A stretch of DNA of 64,000 nt from Sodalis endosymbiont of Henestaris halophilus (GTDB lineage: Bacteria > Pseudomonadota > Gammaproteobacteria > Enterobacterales > Enterobacteriaceae): assembly GCF_900161835.1 (NCBI RefSeq), contig NZ_LT897836.1:682001-746000 (forward strand). The letters run 5' to 3'. Below the pieces are notes generated by a model that saw only the letters and a list, made by a program, of their open reading frames with translations, searched no databases and was not told the origin of the DNA. How positions within the stretch are numbered: the stretch's first letter is position 1; each line of letters begins with the position of its first letter. Both the position numbers and the translations under genes were made by a program. Below, piece by piece: positions 44,603-56,816 of this stretch.

Positions 44603-46909
44603 ATGTCACGAGATCCCTTTCTGGAAAGGGAGGGAGAGAAATACGCATTTCCGGTGCCTAGCCGAGAATTTATTCTCTCTCACTTAGCCAAGCGGGAAAA
44701 TCCCGTCAGCCGTAAGGATTTAGCACAAGAACTAGATATCAGTGGTAAGGATCAACTAGAGGGATTTCGCCGCCGCCTACGTGCTATGGAGCGTGATGGC
44801 CAACTGATTTTTACCCGTCAGCAGTGTTATGCGTTACCAGAGCGCTTGGATGTGTTACGTGGTACGGTCATTGGCCATCGCGATGGTTTTGGTTTTTTGC
44901 GAGTGAAGGGTAACAAAGACGATTATTATTTGTCCGCTGAACAAATGAAAATGGCAATTCACGGTGATATCGTCATGGCGCAGCTACATAGCGCGGACCG
45001 CAAAGGTCGTCGTGAAGCACGCATTTTGCGTGTGCTAGTTCCGAAAACCAACCAAATTGTAGGTCGTTTTTTTATTGATGTCGGCAGTGCTTTTGTTGTA
45101 CCGGACGATAGGCGCTTTAGTTTTGATATTTTTATTCCGCCCGAAGAGACCCAGGGCGCTCGCGTAAGGTTTGTTGTGGTGGTGGAATTGACTCAACGCC
45201 CAACCAGGAACACTAAAGCGATTGGTAAAGTTATTGAAGTACTCGGCGATAATATGGGTACCAACATGGCAGTCGATATTGCGTTGCGTACTCATGACAT
45301 TCACTACGACTGGCCGTACGAAGTCGATCAACAGTTAACTAATTTACAAAAAGAAGTACCGGAAGCTGCTAAGAGAGGACGTGTAGATTTACGAAATCTA
45401 CCTTTAGTAACTATCGATGACGAGGATTCAAGCGATTTTGATGATGCAGTATACTGTGAAAAAAAACGCAGCGGAGGATGGCGTTTGTGGGTAGCGATTG
45501 CTGACGTAAGTTACTATGTTCGGCCAGATACGCCACTGGATCAGGAAGCACGCCGGCGCTCTACCTCGGTCTATTTTCCTTCCCAGGTAATCCCAATGCT
45601 ACCTGAAGTTCTTTCTAATGATCTTTGCTCGCTTAATCCGCAAGTAGATAGGTTGTGTATGGTTTGCGAGATGACCATCTCTGCCCATGGTCGTCTGTCT
45701 TCTTATAAGTTTTATGAAGCAATCATGAATTCTCATGCGCGCCTGACTTACAATAAAGTATGGCAGGTCCTGCAAGGCCAGCAAAAATTGTGTGCCGATT
45801 ACGCGCCGCTTATCAATCCGCTAACGCAGCTGCATAATATGTACCAGATGCTAGAACAGGCTAGGTTGCAGCGCGGCGGCATCTCTTTTGAAGTAGAAGA
45901 GGCTAAGTTTATTTTCAATGCAGATCGTCGCATCGATCGTATTGAGACAGTAAAGCGTAATAATGCCCATAAACTTATCGAAGAATGCATGATTTTGGCG
46001 AATATTGCTGCCGCGCGTTTTGTTGAAAAACATAAAGAGCCTGCACTTTATCGAGTTCATGACCGGCCAAGCCATGAACATATCGCCTTATTGCGCACAA
46101 TATTGGGAGAACTGGGCCTAACTTTAGGCGGCGGTGATAAACCTCAGCCTAAAGATTATGCTGATATGATGAATTTAGTCTCCAAAAGATCAGATCAAGA
46201 AATGCTGCAAACTCTGCTGCTAAGATCAATGAAGCAGGCGATTTATGATCCTGAGAATCGAGGCCACTTTGGGCTAGCGCTTCAGGCATATGCTCATTTC
46301 ACTTCACCTATTCGCCGCTACTCTGATCTTACGTTGCATCGGGCAATCAAATATATTGTTGGCTGCCAAACTGGCGATATCGACGGATGCTCCACATCTA
46401 CCGGTGGCTGGCATTTTGAGTTAAAAGAAATGTTTCAGCTTGGCCAGCAATGTTCGCTCAGCGAACGCCGAGCTGATGAAGCGATTCGTGACGTTACAGA
46501 CTGGTTGAAATGTGATTTCATTCAAGATCACGTTGGACAGGTATTCAGTGGTATTATTACAAGTGTCACTAGTTTCGGCTTTTTTGTACGGCTCCATGAG
46601 CTGTTTATTGACGGTTTAGTACATATTTCTTCTCTGGGTAATAATTATTACCGCTATGATAATATAGGTCAGCGGCTTATAGGAGAATCCGGCGGTAAGG
46701 TTTACCGGATAGGAGATGCGGTAAAAATCCGTGTTGAAGCGGTGCATGTTGATGACCGTAAAATAGATTTTTCATTAATTTCTAGCCACCGGCAGCCACG
46801 CGTCGGTGGCAAAAATGATTTTAAGCGTCAACAGCAAACGGCACATGCCTGCAAACTGCAGGGTCGCCGCAGAAAACGTGCTTTGGCTTCCGGTCACTCA
46901 CAAAACTGA
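44603..46909 (+). CDS. rnr: Ribonuclease R
   Basis: 768 residues against about 813 in E. coli. A 3'-5' exoribonuclease that degrades structured RNA, including rRNA and defective mRNA. The order is an N-terminal helix-turn-helix (RKDLAQELDI), cold-shock domains, the RNB catalytic domain and the S1 domain (GIITSVTSFGFFVRL). The metal-binding aspartates D272, D278, D280 and D281 are all kept, though the usual GEDARDFDD is DEDSSDFDD. The lysine-rich C-terminal tail of the E. coli enzyme is cut to a short basic stub. GGAG precedes the ATG. A 9-bp hairpin spans the stop. Confidence 0.96.
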   Translation: MSRDPFLEREGEKYAFPVPSREFILSHLAKRENPVSRKDLAQELDISGKDQLEGFRRRLRAMERDGQLIFTRQQCYALPERLDVLRGTVIGHRDGFGFLRVKGNKDDYYLSAEQMKMAIHGDIVMAQLHSADRKGRREARILRVLVPKTNQIVGRFFIDVGSAFVVPDDRRFSFDIFIPPEETQGARVRFVVVVELTQRPTRNTKAIGKVIEVLGDNMGTNMAVDIALRTHDIHYDWPYEVDQQLTNLQKEVPEAAKRGRVDLRNLPLVTIDDEDSSDFDDAVYCEKKRSGGWRLWVAIADVSYYVRPDTPLDQEARRRSTSVYFPSQVIPMLPEVLSNDLCSLNPQVDRLCMVCEMTISAHGRLSSYKFYEAIMNSHARLTYNKVWQVLQGQQKLCADYAPLINPLTQLHNMYQMLEQARLQRGGISFEVEEAKFIFNADRRIDRIETVKRNNAHKLIEECMILANIAAARFVEKHKEPALYRVHDRPSHEHIALLRTILGELGLTLGGGDKPQPKDYADMMNLVSKRSDQEMLQTLLLRSMKQAIYDPENRGHFGLALQAYAHFTSPIRRYSDLTLHRAIKYIVGCQTGDIDGCSTSTGGWHFELKEMFQLGQQCSLSERRADEAIRDVTDWLKCDFIQDHVGQVFSGIITSVTSFGFFVRLHELFIDGLVHISSLGNNYYRYDNIGQRLIGESGGKVYRIGDAVKIRVEAVHVDDRKIDFSLISSHRQPRVGGKNDFKRQQQTAHACKLQGRRRKRALASGHSQN

Positions 46910-46915
46910 GTGACC
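46892..46915 (+). repeat. 9-bp hairpin across the rnr stop codon
   Basis: GGTCACTCA (46892-46900), loop CAAAAC, TGAGTGACC (46907-46915), with the rnr TGA at 46907-46909 in the right arm. There is no T-run. It may stabilise the rnr 3' end or separate rnr from rlmB. Confidence 0.5.
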
Positions 46916-46993
46916 TACGCGGCTATATTTATTATCTATAATCTCAAATAAGCCAGATGGGGATAGCTTATTACTGATAAAAATGATTATAAT

Positions 46994-47725
46994 ATGAATG
47001 AAATTATTTACGGTATTCATTCCGTACAAGCCTTACTAATTCGCGACCCTAAGCATTTTTTGGATGTGTATTTGTTAAAAGGGCGTAATGACCGTCGTTT
47101 GCAGTCTTTGGTTCATCAATTAAAGCAGGCCGGAATAGTTATTCGGATGGTTAGTCGTCAGTGGTTAGACGAGAAAACTGAGGGCGCAGTACACCAGGGC
47201 ATTGTCGCCCGTGTGCAGGTAGAGTGGCGTTTTCAACGTAACGAACTGCTAAAACTGCTAGCCGAACAAGATTCGCCGCTGCTACTGATTTTGGATGGCA
47301 TTACCGATCCTCATAACCTTGGCGCTTGTATGCGCTGTGCTGATGCTGCCGGTGTTCATGCAGTAATTGTTTCACGTGATCGCGCCGCGCCGTTGAATGC
47401 TACCGCCAAAAAGGTCGCCAGCGGTGCCGCGGAGACCGTACCTTTAATCCGCGTTACTAACCTAGCACGCACATTACGACTGCTTCAAGAGCATAATGTG
47501 TGGATTATAGGTACTGCTGGCGAGGCGCCTCATCACCTATATCAAAGTAAATTAACAGGGTCGCTAGCGTTAGTAGTAGGTGCGGAAGGCCAAGGTATGC
47601 GTCGCTTAACGCGTAAACATTGCAATGAACTTGTCAGTATTCCCATGGCCGGTACGGTTTCGTCCCTTAATGTGTCAGTGGCTGCTGGGTTATGTCTATT
47701 TGAGGCCGTTCGGCAGAGAAGTTAA
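46994..47725 (+). CDS. rlmB: 23S rRNA 2'-O-ribose G2251 methyltransferase
   Basis: 243 residues, the E. coli length. SPOUT-family enzyme that methylates the ribose of G2251 in the 23S peptidyl-transferase P-loop. It has an N-terminal L30e-like substrate domain ([10 protein letters not shown]), then the knot motifs [25 protein letters not shown], and [16 protein letters not shown] (the SAM-binding and catalytic loop). There is no clear ribosome site before ATG 46994. It is in the order purA-nsrR-rnr-rlmB. Confidence 0.97.
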   Translation: MNEIIYGIHSVQALLIRDPKHFLDVYLLKGRNDRRLQSLVHQLKQAGIVIRMVSRQWLDEKTEGAVHQGIVARVQVEWRFQRNELLKLLAEQDSPLLLILDGITDPHNLGACMRCADAAGVHAVIVSRDRAAPLNATAKKVASGAAETVPLIRVTNLARTLRLLQEHNVWIIGTAGEAPHHLYQSKLTGSLALVVGAEGQGMRRLTRKHCNELVSIPMAGTVSSLNVSVAAGLCLFEAVRQRS

Positions 47726-48450
47726 ATGTCATTTAGCAACTTTCGGCAAAAGCTATACATTCGGGCTAATACTACTTTTTGATTAAATTTATCTCATGAT
47801 ACGGGTGTCTTTTACTAATTATGTATCTTGACTCTGATATTCGACTCGCTTATCAGCATTAAGTGTTTACAGGCGAGGGGGGTGGTATGCTCTCAACTTT
47901 GACGACTATTGCTTTTATCTGTACCATTTATTACATTATACGTAACAATATCAACATGCTCTCTCGTATGGCTAGCATGTGTTTTCCGGTATTTTTTGCG
48001 CAATATCGTTAGTAGAACATGCTTAATAAGTTGCCCGTTGCTAGAAAATAATAGCGCTGTTGTAAAGGGCGCTTAGCGCGAATTATAATTAGGTGTCGTC
48101 TTAAGTGCTACTGATATATTTCAGTGATTTTATGTGGTGTAGTCGCACTTTTTGCTGTTTTTATGTAGAATGCTTTAAATTATTCAAGACACTTAGCTAC
48201 CGCTTTACTCTTAAAAACTAAGATACTAGATATTTGATGCTTCACGCTTAATACTTAAACCTCCTATGTCAAATGCTGCACACTAATACCGACCGCAAAC
48301 TTAGAAAGAATTTTCTTGGGTTCTTGTGTTTCGTCAACCGTATAAGTAAAATTATACATTATTTTTAACTTTACATTTATTTTCGTTCCTTACTTTCTTG
48401 CTCACTATTAATCTTGACAGAAAGTTAAATAATCTGTAAGGAGCCATTTT
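47726..48450. other. Gap between rlmB and rpsF with one possible small frame
   Basis: 725 bases with no recognised gene. A 41-codon frame at 47887-48012 follows a strong GAGGGGGG ribosome-site-like stretch and encodes a hydrophobic N-terminus (MLSTLTTIAFICTIYYII). The rpsF promoter should lie in the last 200 bases, but I cannot fix it. Confidence 0.5.
47887..48012 (+). CDS. Candidate small membrane protein, 41 residues, unrecognised
   Basis: ATG 47887 with GAGGGGGG about six bases upstream, the strongest Shine-Dalgarno-like sequence in any desert of this window. It has one hydrophobic stretch (residues 3-18), then RNN, and a second mildly hydrophobic end. It stops at TAG 48010-48012. It could be a real small protein, the front of a dead gene, or chance. 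Confidence 0.25.
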   Translation: MLSTLTTIAFICTIYYIIRNNINMLSRMASMCFPVFFAQYR

Positions 48451-48840
48451 ATGCGTCATTATGAAATCGTTTTTATGGTTCATCCTGACCAAAGCGAACA
48501 GATTGCTGGCATGATCGAACGTTATAGCGCCATTATTATTAGTGCTGGAGGCCAGATCCATCGCCTGGAAGACTGGGGTCGTCGTCAACTTGCTTACTCG
48601 ATCAACAAATTGCACAAAGCTCACTATGTTCTGTTGAATGTAGAAGTGCCCCAAACAGTGATAAACGATCTGGAAACAGCTTTTCGCTTTAATGATGCCG
48701 TTATTCGCAGTATTATCACGCGTGTTAAGCATGCGGTGACTGAAGCATCTCCGATGAAAGACTCGAAAGATGAACGTCGCGAGCGCCTTGAAGATTTCGT
48801 TACCGAAGTAAACAAAGACTATAATGCTATTAGCAAGTAG
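48451..48840 (+). CDS. rpsF: 30S ribosomal protein S6
   Basis: 129 residues. Binds 16S rRNA together with S18. It begins [17 protein letters not shown] and has [17 protein letters not shown] and HYVLLNVE, as in E. coli. The acidic C-terminal tail that RimK extends with glutamates is not glutamate-rich here. AAGGAG precedes the ATG. First gene of rpsF-priB-rpsR-rplI. Confidence 0.97.
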   Translation: MRHYEIVFMVHPDQSEQIAGMIERYSAIIISAGGQIHRLEDWGRRQLAYSINKLHKAHYVLLNVEVPQTVINDLETAFRFNDAVIRSIITRVKHAVTEASPMKDSKDERRERLEDFVTEVNKDYNAISK

Positions 48841-48855
48841 GATGAATAATTAATT

Positions 48856-49405
<550 letters not shown>

Positions 49406-49443
49406 TTAGTCATTATTCACTAAGCCTTTGAGAGGATAAAGTA

Positions 49444-49896
49444 ATGCAAGTTATTTTGCTGAATAAATTTAATAACCTAGGTGATTTGGGTGATCAAGTT
49501 GATGTTAAGGCGGGTTACGCTCGTAACTATCTTTTTCCACAGGGTAAAGCCGTACCAGCTACCCATAAAAATGTAAAACATTTTGAAACGCTACGTGCTG
49601 AATTGGAAGCTAAATTAGCGAATATTCATGCTATCGCTGAAGCACGAGCTTCAAAAATAAATGAACTTGGTAGCGTTACTATTACGTCTAAAGCAGGATA
49701 CGAAGGTAAGCTTTTTGGCTCTATTGGTACTCGCGATATTGCTGACGCGATCACAGCCGCCGGCGTTAATGTCGTTAAAAACGAAGTGCGTTTACCGAAC
49801 GGAGTTTTGCGGACAACTGGTGACCATAATGTTAAAATACAGGTACACAGCGAAGTTTTCGTTACTTTGAAAGTAGTGATTGTTGCCAAAGGATAA
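49444..49896 (+). CDS. rplI: 50S ribosomal protein L9
   Basis: 150 residues (149 in E. coli). Two-domain protein of the L1 stalk base. The N-terminal domain is [24 protein letters not shown] (split here: [17 protein letters not shown]) with [13 protein letters not shown] long connecting helix is followed by the C-terminal domain with [23 protein letters not shown] precedes the ATG. Last gene of the operon; no convincing terminator follows. Confidence 0.98.
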   Translation: MQVILLNKFNNLGDLGDQVDVKAGYARNYLFPQGKAVPATHKNVKHFETLRAELEAKLANIHAIAEARASKINELGSVTITSKAGYEGKLFGSIGTRDIADAITAAGVNVVKNEVRLPNGVLRTTGDHNVKIQVHSEVFVTLKVVIVAKG

Positions 49897-51023
49897 TAGT
49901 AAGGTTATATGGCGTTAAAGGTCCAGAACAAAGCCGGACTATTTAATTTCCATTAATGACACAACACTATACGTATTTTATACGTATGCTTATTTTAAGC
50001 CCCCCGACCACAAGGTTTTTTTGCTTCTGGATATCGTCTATTCGGTAAGTGTGTACATGTTATTAAACCTTTTTTTGCCGGTAGCGTCGCGGTTATCTAC
50101 GAATAAATAGATGCTCCTGCACGGAATTGGGGTGGAACAGCTGAATTTGCATTATTTACTTGTTTTTATAGTGCTACAATGTTAGCTAACTTATAATATC
50201 GCCAAAGTAAAATAAGATGATTACTATTTTACGCAAAAATTAGCAGCTAGCGATGGTGTATGAAACAATATTTTTATCTGGTTGAAAATTATGAGTTGTG
50301 CCTGCTTGAACTGTAATGCTTATTATTAACTTCATTCTTATTTTTTAAATAGTCAAGACACGGTCTTGACCACCAATTTGTCATTAAATTGCGTAGAGAA
50401 ACACAAGTATAGTTACGGATTAAATCCTATGTAGGGTAGAATCAGTATAGCTGTGTGAAATTCTAGCCGGCGGGTTTGTTGCTCTGTAAACAAAACTTAC
50501 GGAAGAAGGATTTTAACTAATTAAATATGGTTTAGATTTTAACTGACTGATATAGAGGATCAGTCAATCCGATAGCTTTTCGCAAAGAGCTGGTGCGAGT
50601 TCATGATTGTAATCACCCTGATGCTTATGCTGGTTTGTACCGTGTTTGATAACTCGGTTAAGCTGAGTCCAGCTATACGGAGCTTTCGGACATCGATGTG
50701 ATTATTTTGTTAGATAAAGTGCGAACTTTGATACTGATTGGCTAGAGACGAAAATCGTGCATTTTCCATAAACTTGACTACAGCAAACGCGGCTCATATG
50801 CATTTATTACTTTTCTTTACAGCTTGCGCGTTGATTTTTCAGTTAAATTACCAACATATTGTTATCTTAAGGGAATTAATACTAGCCTACTAAATGGATG
50901 TGGCGCGCTATAAAACTGCGCTCTTCGCTGGATGGGTGTTAAAGATTAATCTTATCGGACGATAAGATCATTTCGTTACGAATTATCTTCGTAGTATCTT
51001 ACCATTCTTCGTATTTTACCCGT

Positions 51024-51044
51024 TCACGCGTTGTCAACGCGTGA
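51024..51044. repeat. GC-rich inverted repeat TCACGCGTTG/CAACGCGTGA
   Basis: Arms of ten bases separated by one T, far more GC-rich than its surroundings. No adjacent gene. Confidence 0.5.
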
Positions 51045-51444
51045 TATTATACAGTTCTTTCATGCTGAAAACCGTTCAAGCTGAATCAAAAGAAGAGTGG
51101 TTCGCTAATTACCGCTGCAAATATGGCCGCGTATTTAGTTATAGCCATTAGTTTTAGTTGTAAAATATTAGTTTCTTCTTTGTTGCTACATTGAATGAAA
51201 CTAAAGAGTTTTTGCGACACAAAAGTGAATTTATAACTAATATCGTACTAAGAAAAACGGTAGTACCGTGTATGATTGTTGTTGTCTATGTATGATCGTA
51301 CCTCCTAGAACACTAATAAAATTTGTGTCGCTGCATACAAAATACAGCTGAGTATTTTGACTAAAACGGAAAGCAACCGGGATTATTTAGGTGAAAGAAA
51401 TGCCTCGGTTACTGGTCTCAGGTGCGACATTATTATGCAATGAT

Positions 51445-51474
51445 CTGGAAGTTGCTTGACTGGAAGTTGCTTGA
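51445..51474. repeat. 15-base tandem duplication
   Basis: CTGGAAGTTGCTTGA occurs twice head to tail (51445-51459, 51460-51474). Probably a recent slippage or duplication event in dead sequence. Confidence 0.8.
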
Positions 51475-54039
51475 AGTGTTTATTCTATTATTTAGGCGTT
51501 TCTCAAACGGTAATTATTGATTGATCGCCGCAATTATGTCTCTTCTATTATTACAAGTCGTGATGCGACTTTATCCGTAATTTTATCTACCTGATTGCCC
51601 TTGAACACTAATTGAATAACATTTACGCGGTAGATCACAAACTACTATGGTGTCAGAAATTAATAGTCTTGATTGGCAAATACGGTCGTATTTGTTATAT
51701 ATTCCGCATAAATGTTCCCTGAGCACCAGCTTTTTAATGTCGCTATTCTTAGATCACGCCCGTACTGGTCATGCTGCTTGTGAGGACTACTATTCTTTCT
51801 TTACTGCTTAGGCTGTATTATTATTTTTCTGTAGTTTGCGCGCGCGGTGCGCATTGTCATTTCTCTTAGTGCAGAATTCGTTGAATTTTAGCTGATAAAA
51901 TTACGACGTTCTTCTTGCAGTTTAATTCAATTTCTCTTAGTTAATCACACTTCTATGTGGAAGTTAATTAGTATAATATTCAAATTTTTAAGTTGTCAGG
52001 TATATCGTATCAAGCTGTTTGTATTTTTGATGCCCTAAAAATAGCAGTGAAGTTAGTGACGTGCCGCGATTTATGGAGGATAAATTATCCGTTATCTAAA
52101 AAGTAAACGTTATTGACTATTTTAGTTGTTTTAGTAATAATCTTGCGGTGATTTTGCTTTGTGTAGGTTTGTTTAGCAAGGCACTATTTATTTGGTATGT
52201 TAATATTAAGGGCTATATAATAAACAAAATATTTTTTTTTGAAGATGCCCATCTACTTTTTTTTTGACTAACCATATGATGCTCATAGAACATTTTACTC
52301 TGATTCATAAATTTATTGATGTCATTGAGTTACCGTTGTGCAGTAAGTGCGCATGCTATGGGATAAAAGAAAACACGAGATATGATATATCGTCAGGGTA
52401 ATGATGTTGTGGATAGAAAGATCCTCATTTTAAAAACTTACATGGCTATTAATAGCTAACTAGTGTGTATAGTGGTTGACTAGTATGTATAAGAGTGAGA
52501 AATAATACTTTCAAGAAAGTACTATAGTTATATGTACTTGTTTTTACATCCTACTGCTAAATTATGTAAAGCAAGCAATACATCTTCTAGATCTTTATCT
52601 AACTCGCAACGTACTACTTATATATAAAATGTGATTATGGTTCAGTTATGGAACTGTTAATCTTTGTTATTATTTCTATAGGTAGAAATGATTTACTTTA
52701 AGTAAAGTACTAAAATAAGAAATATTTTAACATTGTAACGTCATTACATAAAGAATATATTTCTAATAGAAAACTATTTAACTGCATACTTTACAATAAA
52801 GATGTTGATAATTTTGAATTTAATAAATTAAAGTATTGTTGCTTAAAGTGCTAGATAAATAGTATCTTTACTTCATATCTGAAGTTAATTAGTAATGCAA
52901 CTCCAACTGGATATGGCTAAAATATTCATTTTACAGCAGCATGAGCTATATTAATCTTACTTCTGCGACGTGCGCGCAGGGAGTATATTTTTCATTTTGC
53001 TATCGCTATTTAAAATTAAATAAGCATTTTGTCGGACACTAGTGCAGTGCTAGAAGCAATGCTAGTGTTTTCTTATTCATGTTACTGACAATGAATTAAT
53101 TTATATTTGTCGATGTCCATAATTTATGGCCGACGTATCATAAAACTTGTGCGTTTGGGAGTTTTAACAGCTAAAATATCATAACAACACTGACGGTTTA
53201 GCAGGTGCCATCTTGCGGCAACTTATTTATAGGCAACGTCCTGATGATAATGAATAATTGGGTGTCGCCTCAATTGACTAAAAGTTCTCGTTGCTGGCAA
53301 TTATTTGTTTCTGAAGTTCCATAGCTTATTAAATTCTCTAATAATAGTCATTATAAATGGTTCTAAGAGATTATTGTGATTGATAGTGCATATTGCTTTA
53401 ATCTGATCGCAAAATTTTCTCCGGCAGTTTTAAACTTTTATATTTTTTTTTGAAAAAAAAGTGGTGTAGTAAGCACAAAAAATCAGTGCGGCGCGTAATC
53501 TGTGCTTTTGCTATTTAGCTATAAGTTTTGATTGTCTAGTTTGCTATCAAGCAGGTTTTTGAGTTGGTATAGTAAATGATTTGATCGATCTATGGCATCA
53601 CAAATTAAAATTTTAGAAGAAGGATAAGTAATTTTTCTTTTTAATATTGTTCTGTATTTTGAGTTAATCACAATCAATGATATCGTTGCACGAAGTCAGA
53701 GAGTAGAGAAATAGTGCATAATTTTAGAATGTTCTACATGTTTATATTTTCTTTTCATTGTGGTGAAAAAGTTTATTACATTTTATACGAGGTACTAGTC
53801 ATATTTCTAATAGATAAAAACGTTTGCTGCAATTAGCTGCAAAATAAATGAAATATTTGGCATTAATAAATATGTGTTAGGGCTACTTAAAATATTAGGT
53901 TCTTTGTGAGGGGGTGATTTGTGTTAATATATCTGCCCCTCTTCCCTGACATTGGGTGTTGCATGAATAATTACTTATCGCCAACGTCTTTGTTGCCAGT
54001 TTAGCAAAACTGCTAAACCTGCCGGCAAAGTAGGCACAC

Positions 54040-54070
54040 GCTATTGTTCCTCTTTAAGAGGAACAATAGC
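54040..54070. repeat. 15-base-arm hairpin
   Basis: GCTATTGTTCCTCTT (54040-54054), T, AAGAGGAACAATAGC (54056-54070); in practice a 14-bp stem with a 3-nt loop. A smaller stem TTAGCA/TGCTAA (54001-54016) and GCCGGC lie just before it. No T-run follows (CATTAAG). Confidence 0.75.
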
Positions 54071-55073
54071 CATTAAGATGTTTATTAACGTATTATTAGT
54101 ACACTCATATTTTTGCGTAATAAAAAAGTGCTGAGGGTTTAATAATTTTCAAAGTAAGCTGCATATCGTAGGCGTCGGCCATCCTCCTTTTGGGTTAAAA
54201 GCAGTTACATTATCGTACTGGTTAGTTTTTACAGCTTATAAAATTTCATCGTTTTAGTTAAAGAACATTTAATGAGCGATATTTGACTGCCGATCTTGCC
54301 CCTGGTGCAATACCCTTTTATAGATTATGTTTTTCAAAAACAACCCCTAACAATGTTTATGTAGAGGGGGGGGATCTATGATCCTACTACGGCCACACCT
54401 ACACGTCATAGCAAAGATTGTCTATTCATTGTATATGTATATTTTGCGCGATCATGAGGAGGGGCTGACATATAGATGTCATTATAAACTTATTGATAGT
54501 ACTTTAGATAAAGAGGTTATGGCTAGAGTAGATGTTTTACTCATCACAGATAACCTATAGTAAACATTAGTTACCGCCGCTCTTTTATGAAAGCTGATCA
54601 TATAATCATACAGCGCCGTATGCATTACGTCGCACGTTAAGTATTAGCGTTGTGCGCTCATTCATCAATACTTAACTTTGCATAATATGTGTATTTTGTC
54701 GAGACGTGCATTACTAGGGATGTTTTACTTTAACAAGTGCCGGCCAATATTCTTTTAAGGGTTGTTTAACTTGCATGCCTTACTACTAACAAAATGCACG
54801 ATTACATCATTATATGAATAATAAGTTATTTTACTGCGAAAATACCTGAACACTAACTATTGAAGTTTATATATTTGAGCACCATGTGTAGTAAGCAATA
54901 TTCAAGGCACTATATTTATTAGTCGTGTTAGGGATAAATAGTAAGTTGCTTAATGCTTTCGCTCAGCTCGGCTTTCTTAACAGAGTATTGAGTCTGTGCT
55001 AATCATCACATTAACTATGATTTATTATGGATTAAGAGACGTTGCCAGAAAAAAACAATTAAAAGTTATAAGT

Positions 55074-56816
55074 GTGAAAGTACAATACAGCCCAAAATCC
55101 TTATTTTTTTATGCGCTCTTGTTGATGCCGCAAGCCTATAGTGCCTGCACCCGGTTGCAAGTGGAGGGGCTTAGCGGCGATCTGCAACGTAATATATGCT
55201 CTGGTTTATCTACTATTAGCAACAATGAGGTTACCGTTGATGAGCGGTTTCAAAACCGCGTTGATAACACGGTACGTGAAGGTCTTCGGGCACTTGGATA
55301 TTATTCACCAACTATCAATTTTGCCTTAAAGCCGGTAGTGAATGGGGGTTGTGATGTACTGATTACCCGTATCATTCCGGGTAAGCCGATAAAAATTGCC
55401 GGCATCAATGTCATTGTGCGCGGGGAAGCCCAGCAGGATAGCGATTATCAGCAGTGGATCTCAGACAGTAAACCAGCACTTGGCACCATATTGAATCACG
55501 GTTCTTACGACAGATTCAAAAATGGTTTTTTTAGCCTGGCGCTGCGCAAGGGATATTTTGACGCTGAATTTCGCAAAAGCTATTTGAGTGTAGCGCCATC
55601 ACGCTATGAGGCATATTGGGATATCGACTTTGATAGCGGCCAACGTTATCGTTTTGGTAAGGTGCGTTACCATGGAGCTCAAATTCGCGACGATTATCTG
55701 CAAAACCTCTCCAAGGTACGAGAGGACGAACCTTACAGCTCCGAATCGCTAGCGGAGTTAAACTGGCGGTTAGCGGCAACCAACTGGTTTAATTCGGTGG
55801 TGATCTCTACTGAATTTCCTACTGTTAAACAGAGCAAAATGTTGCTACTCAACGCAGTAGTGACGCCGCGAAGTCGCAACAGTCTTGAAACCGGTGTTGG
55901 CTATGCAACTGATGTGGGGCCGAGAGTCAAAATAATTTGGAATAAACCCCAGCTTAACTCGCGCGGTCACAGTTTGCAGACTATCCTCAACTTATCTGCG
56001 CCGGAGCAGTCGGCAGATGTCAGTTATAAAATTCCACTGCTTAAGGATCCTTTGGAGCAATATTATTTGCTGCAGAGCGGATTTAAATGTGAGGATCTTA
56101 AAGATACTCAATCCGATTTCACCACTTTAAATATTGCGCGCTATTGGGATCTTTCTAGCGGTTGGCAACGGTCTATCAATTTGCGCTGGAGTATAGATCA
56201 CTTCACTCAGGCAAACGTGACAGATACTACAATACTTATTTATCCCTGCATCAATCTTAACCGTACACGCCAGAGTGGAGGTCTCATGCCAACTTGGGGC
56301 GATAGCCAGAGTTATTCGGTAGATGTCTCTAATATTGTCTGGGGATCGGATATAGATTTTGTCATTGTACAAGCGCAGAATGTTTGGATTCGCACTTTGG
56401 CGGAAAAGCACCGCTTTGTGGTCCGCGGTAACTTGGGTTGGATTAAAACCAAAGATTTTGATCGAATTCCACCTTCGCTGCGTTTTTTTGCTGGTGGTGA
56501 TCGTAGTATTCGAGGTTATAAATATAAATCTCTCTCGCCTCGAGACGATGAAGGCAAGCTGACCCGCGCCTCGAAATTAGCCACCGGATCAGTGGAGTAT
56601 CAATATAATGTTACTGGTAAATGGTGGGGCGCGGTGTTTGTGGATAGCGGAGAAGCAGTTAATCATATCAAACAAAGTAACCTTAAAATCGGTGCCGGCG
56701 GCGGCGTGCGCTGGCAATCGCCCGTTGGTCCCATCAAGCTAGATATTGCTGCTACGATTGCGGATAAGCATGAGCATGATGTGCAATTATATATTGGATT
56801 GGGGCCGGAATTATGA
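55074..56816 (+). CDS. tamA: Translocation and assembly module subunit TamA (Omp85 family)
   Basis: Outer-membrane barrel that works with TamB in lipid transport and assembly of some outer-membrane proteins. I chose GTG 55074 because it puts a signal peptide (KVQYSPK, then [16 protein letters not shown]) at the N-terminus and gives 580 residues against 577 in E. coli; earlier starts at 54996 or 55017 would bury it. POTRA domains begin at RLQVEGLSG. The barrel has [28 protein letters not shown] and the Omp85 loop [15 protein letters not shown]. It ends in IGLGPEL. The stop overlaps tamB by ATGA. A weak ribosome site makes the start uncertain. Confidence 0.93.
   Translation: MKVQYSPKSLFFYALLLMPQAYSACTRLQVEGLSGDLQRNICSGLSTISNNEVTVDERFQNRVDNTVREGLRALGYYSPTINFALKPVVNGGCDVLITRIIPGKPIKIAGINVIVRGEAQQDSDYQQWISDSKPALGTILNHGSYDRFKNGFFSLALRKGYFDAEFRKSYLSVAPSRYEAYWDIDFDSGQRYRFGKVRYHGAQIRDDYLQNLSKVREDEPYSSESLAELNWRLAATNWFNSVVISTEFPTVKQSKMLLLNAVVTPRSRNSLETGVGYATDVGPRVKIIWNKPQLNSRGHSLQTILNLSAPEQSADVSYKIPLLKDPLEQYYLLQSGFKCEDLKDTQSDFTTLNIARYWDLSSGWQRSINLRWSIDHFTQANVTDTTILIYPCINLNRTRQSGGLMPTWGDSQSYSVDVSNIVWGSDIDFVIVQAQNVWIRTLAEKHRFVVRGNLGWIKTKDFDRIPPSLRFFAGGDRSIRGYKYKSLSPRDDEGKLTRASKLATGSVEYQYNVTGKWWGAVFVDSGEAVNHIKQSNLKIGAGGGVRWQSPVGPIKLDIAATIADKHEHDVQLYIGLGPEL

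Larger units (their letters stand above)
49897..55073. other. 5.2-kb gene desert between rplI and tamA
   Basis: In E. coli fklB, cycA, cysQ, msrA and others lie between these genes. I could not read any of them. Features seen are the stem GTCAAGAC/GTCTTGAC (50352-50370, A/T-rich on its left), ATCTTATC/GATAAGAT (50949-50968), a GC-rich 10-base-arm repeat (51024-51044), a 15-base tandem duplication (51445-51474), two T-runs of nine or ten near 52230-52265, a 15-bp hairpin (54040-54070) and a run of eight G (54366-54373). Frames at 51061 and 54378 are short and unconvincing. Confidence 0.65.

Noticed and set aside
54366-54373. Run of eight G as a ribosome site for the frame at 54378
   Set aside because: The frame is only 60 codons, of random composition, with no homologue; the G-run is more likely a homopolymer expansion.
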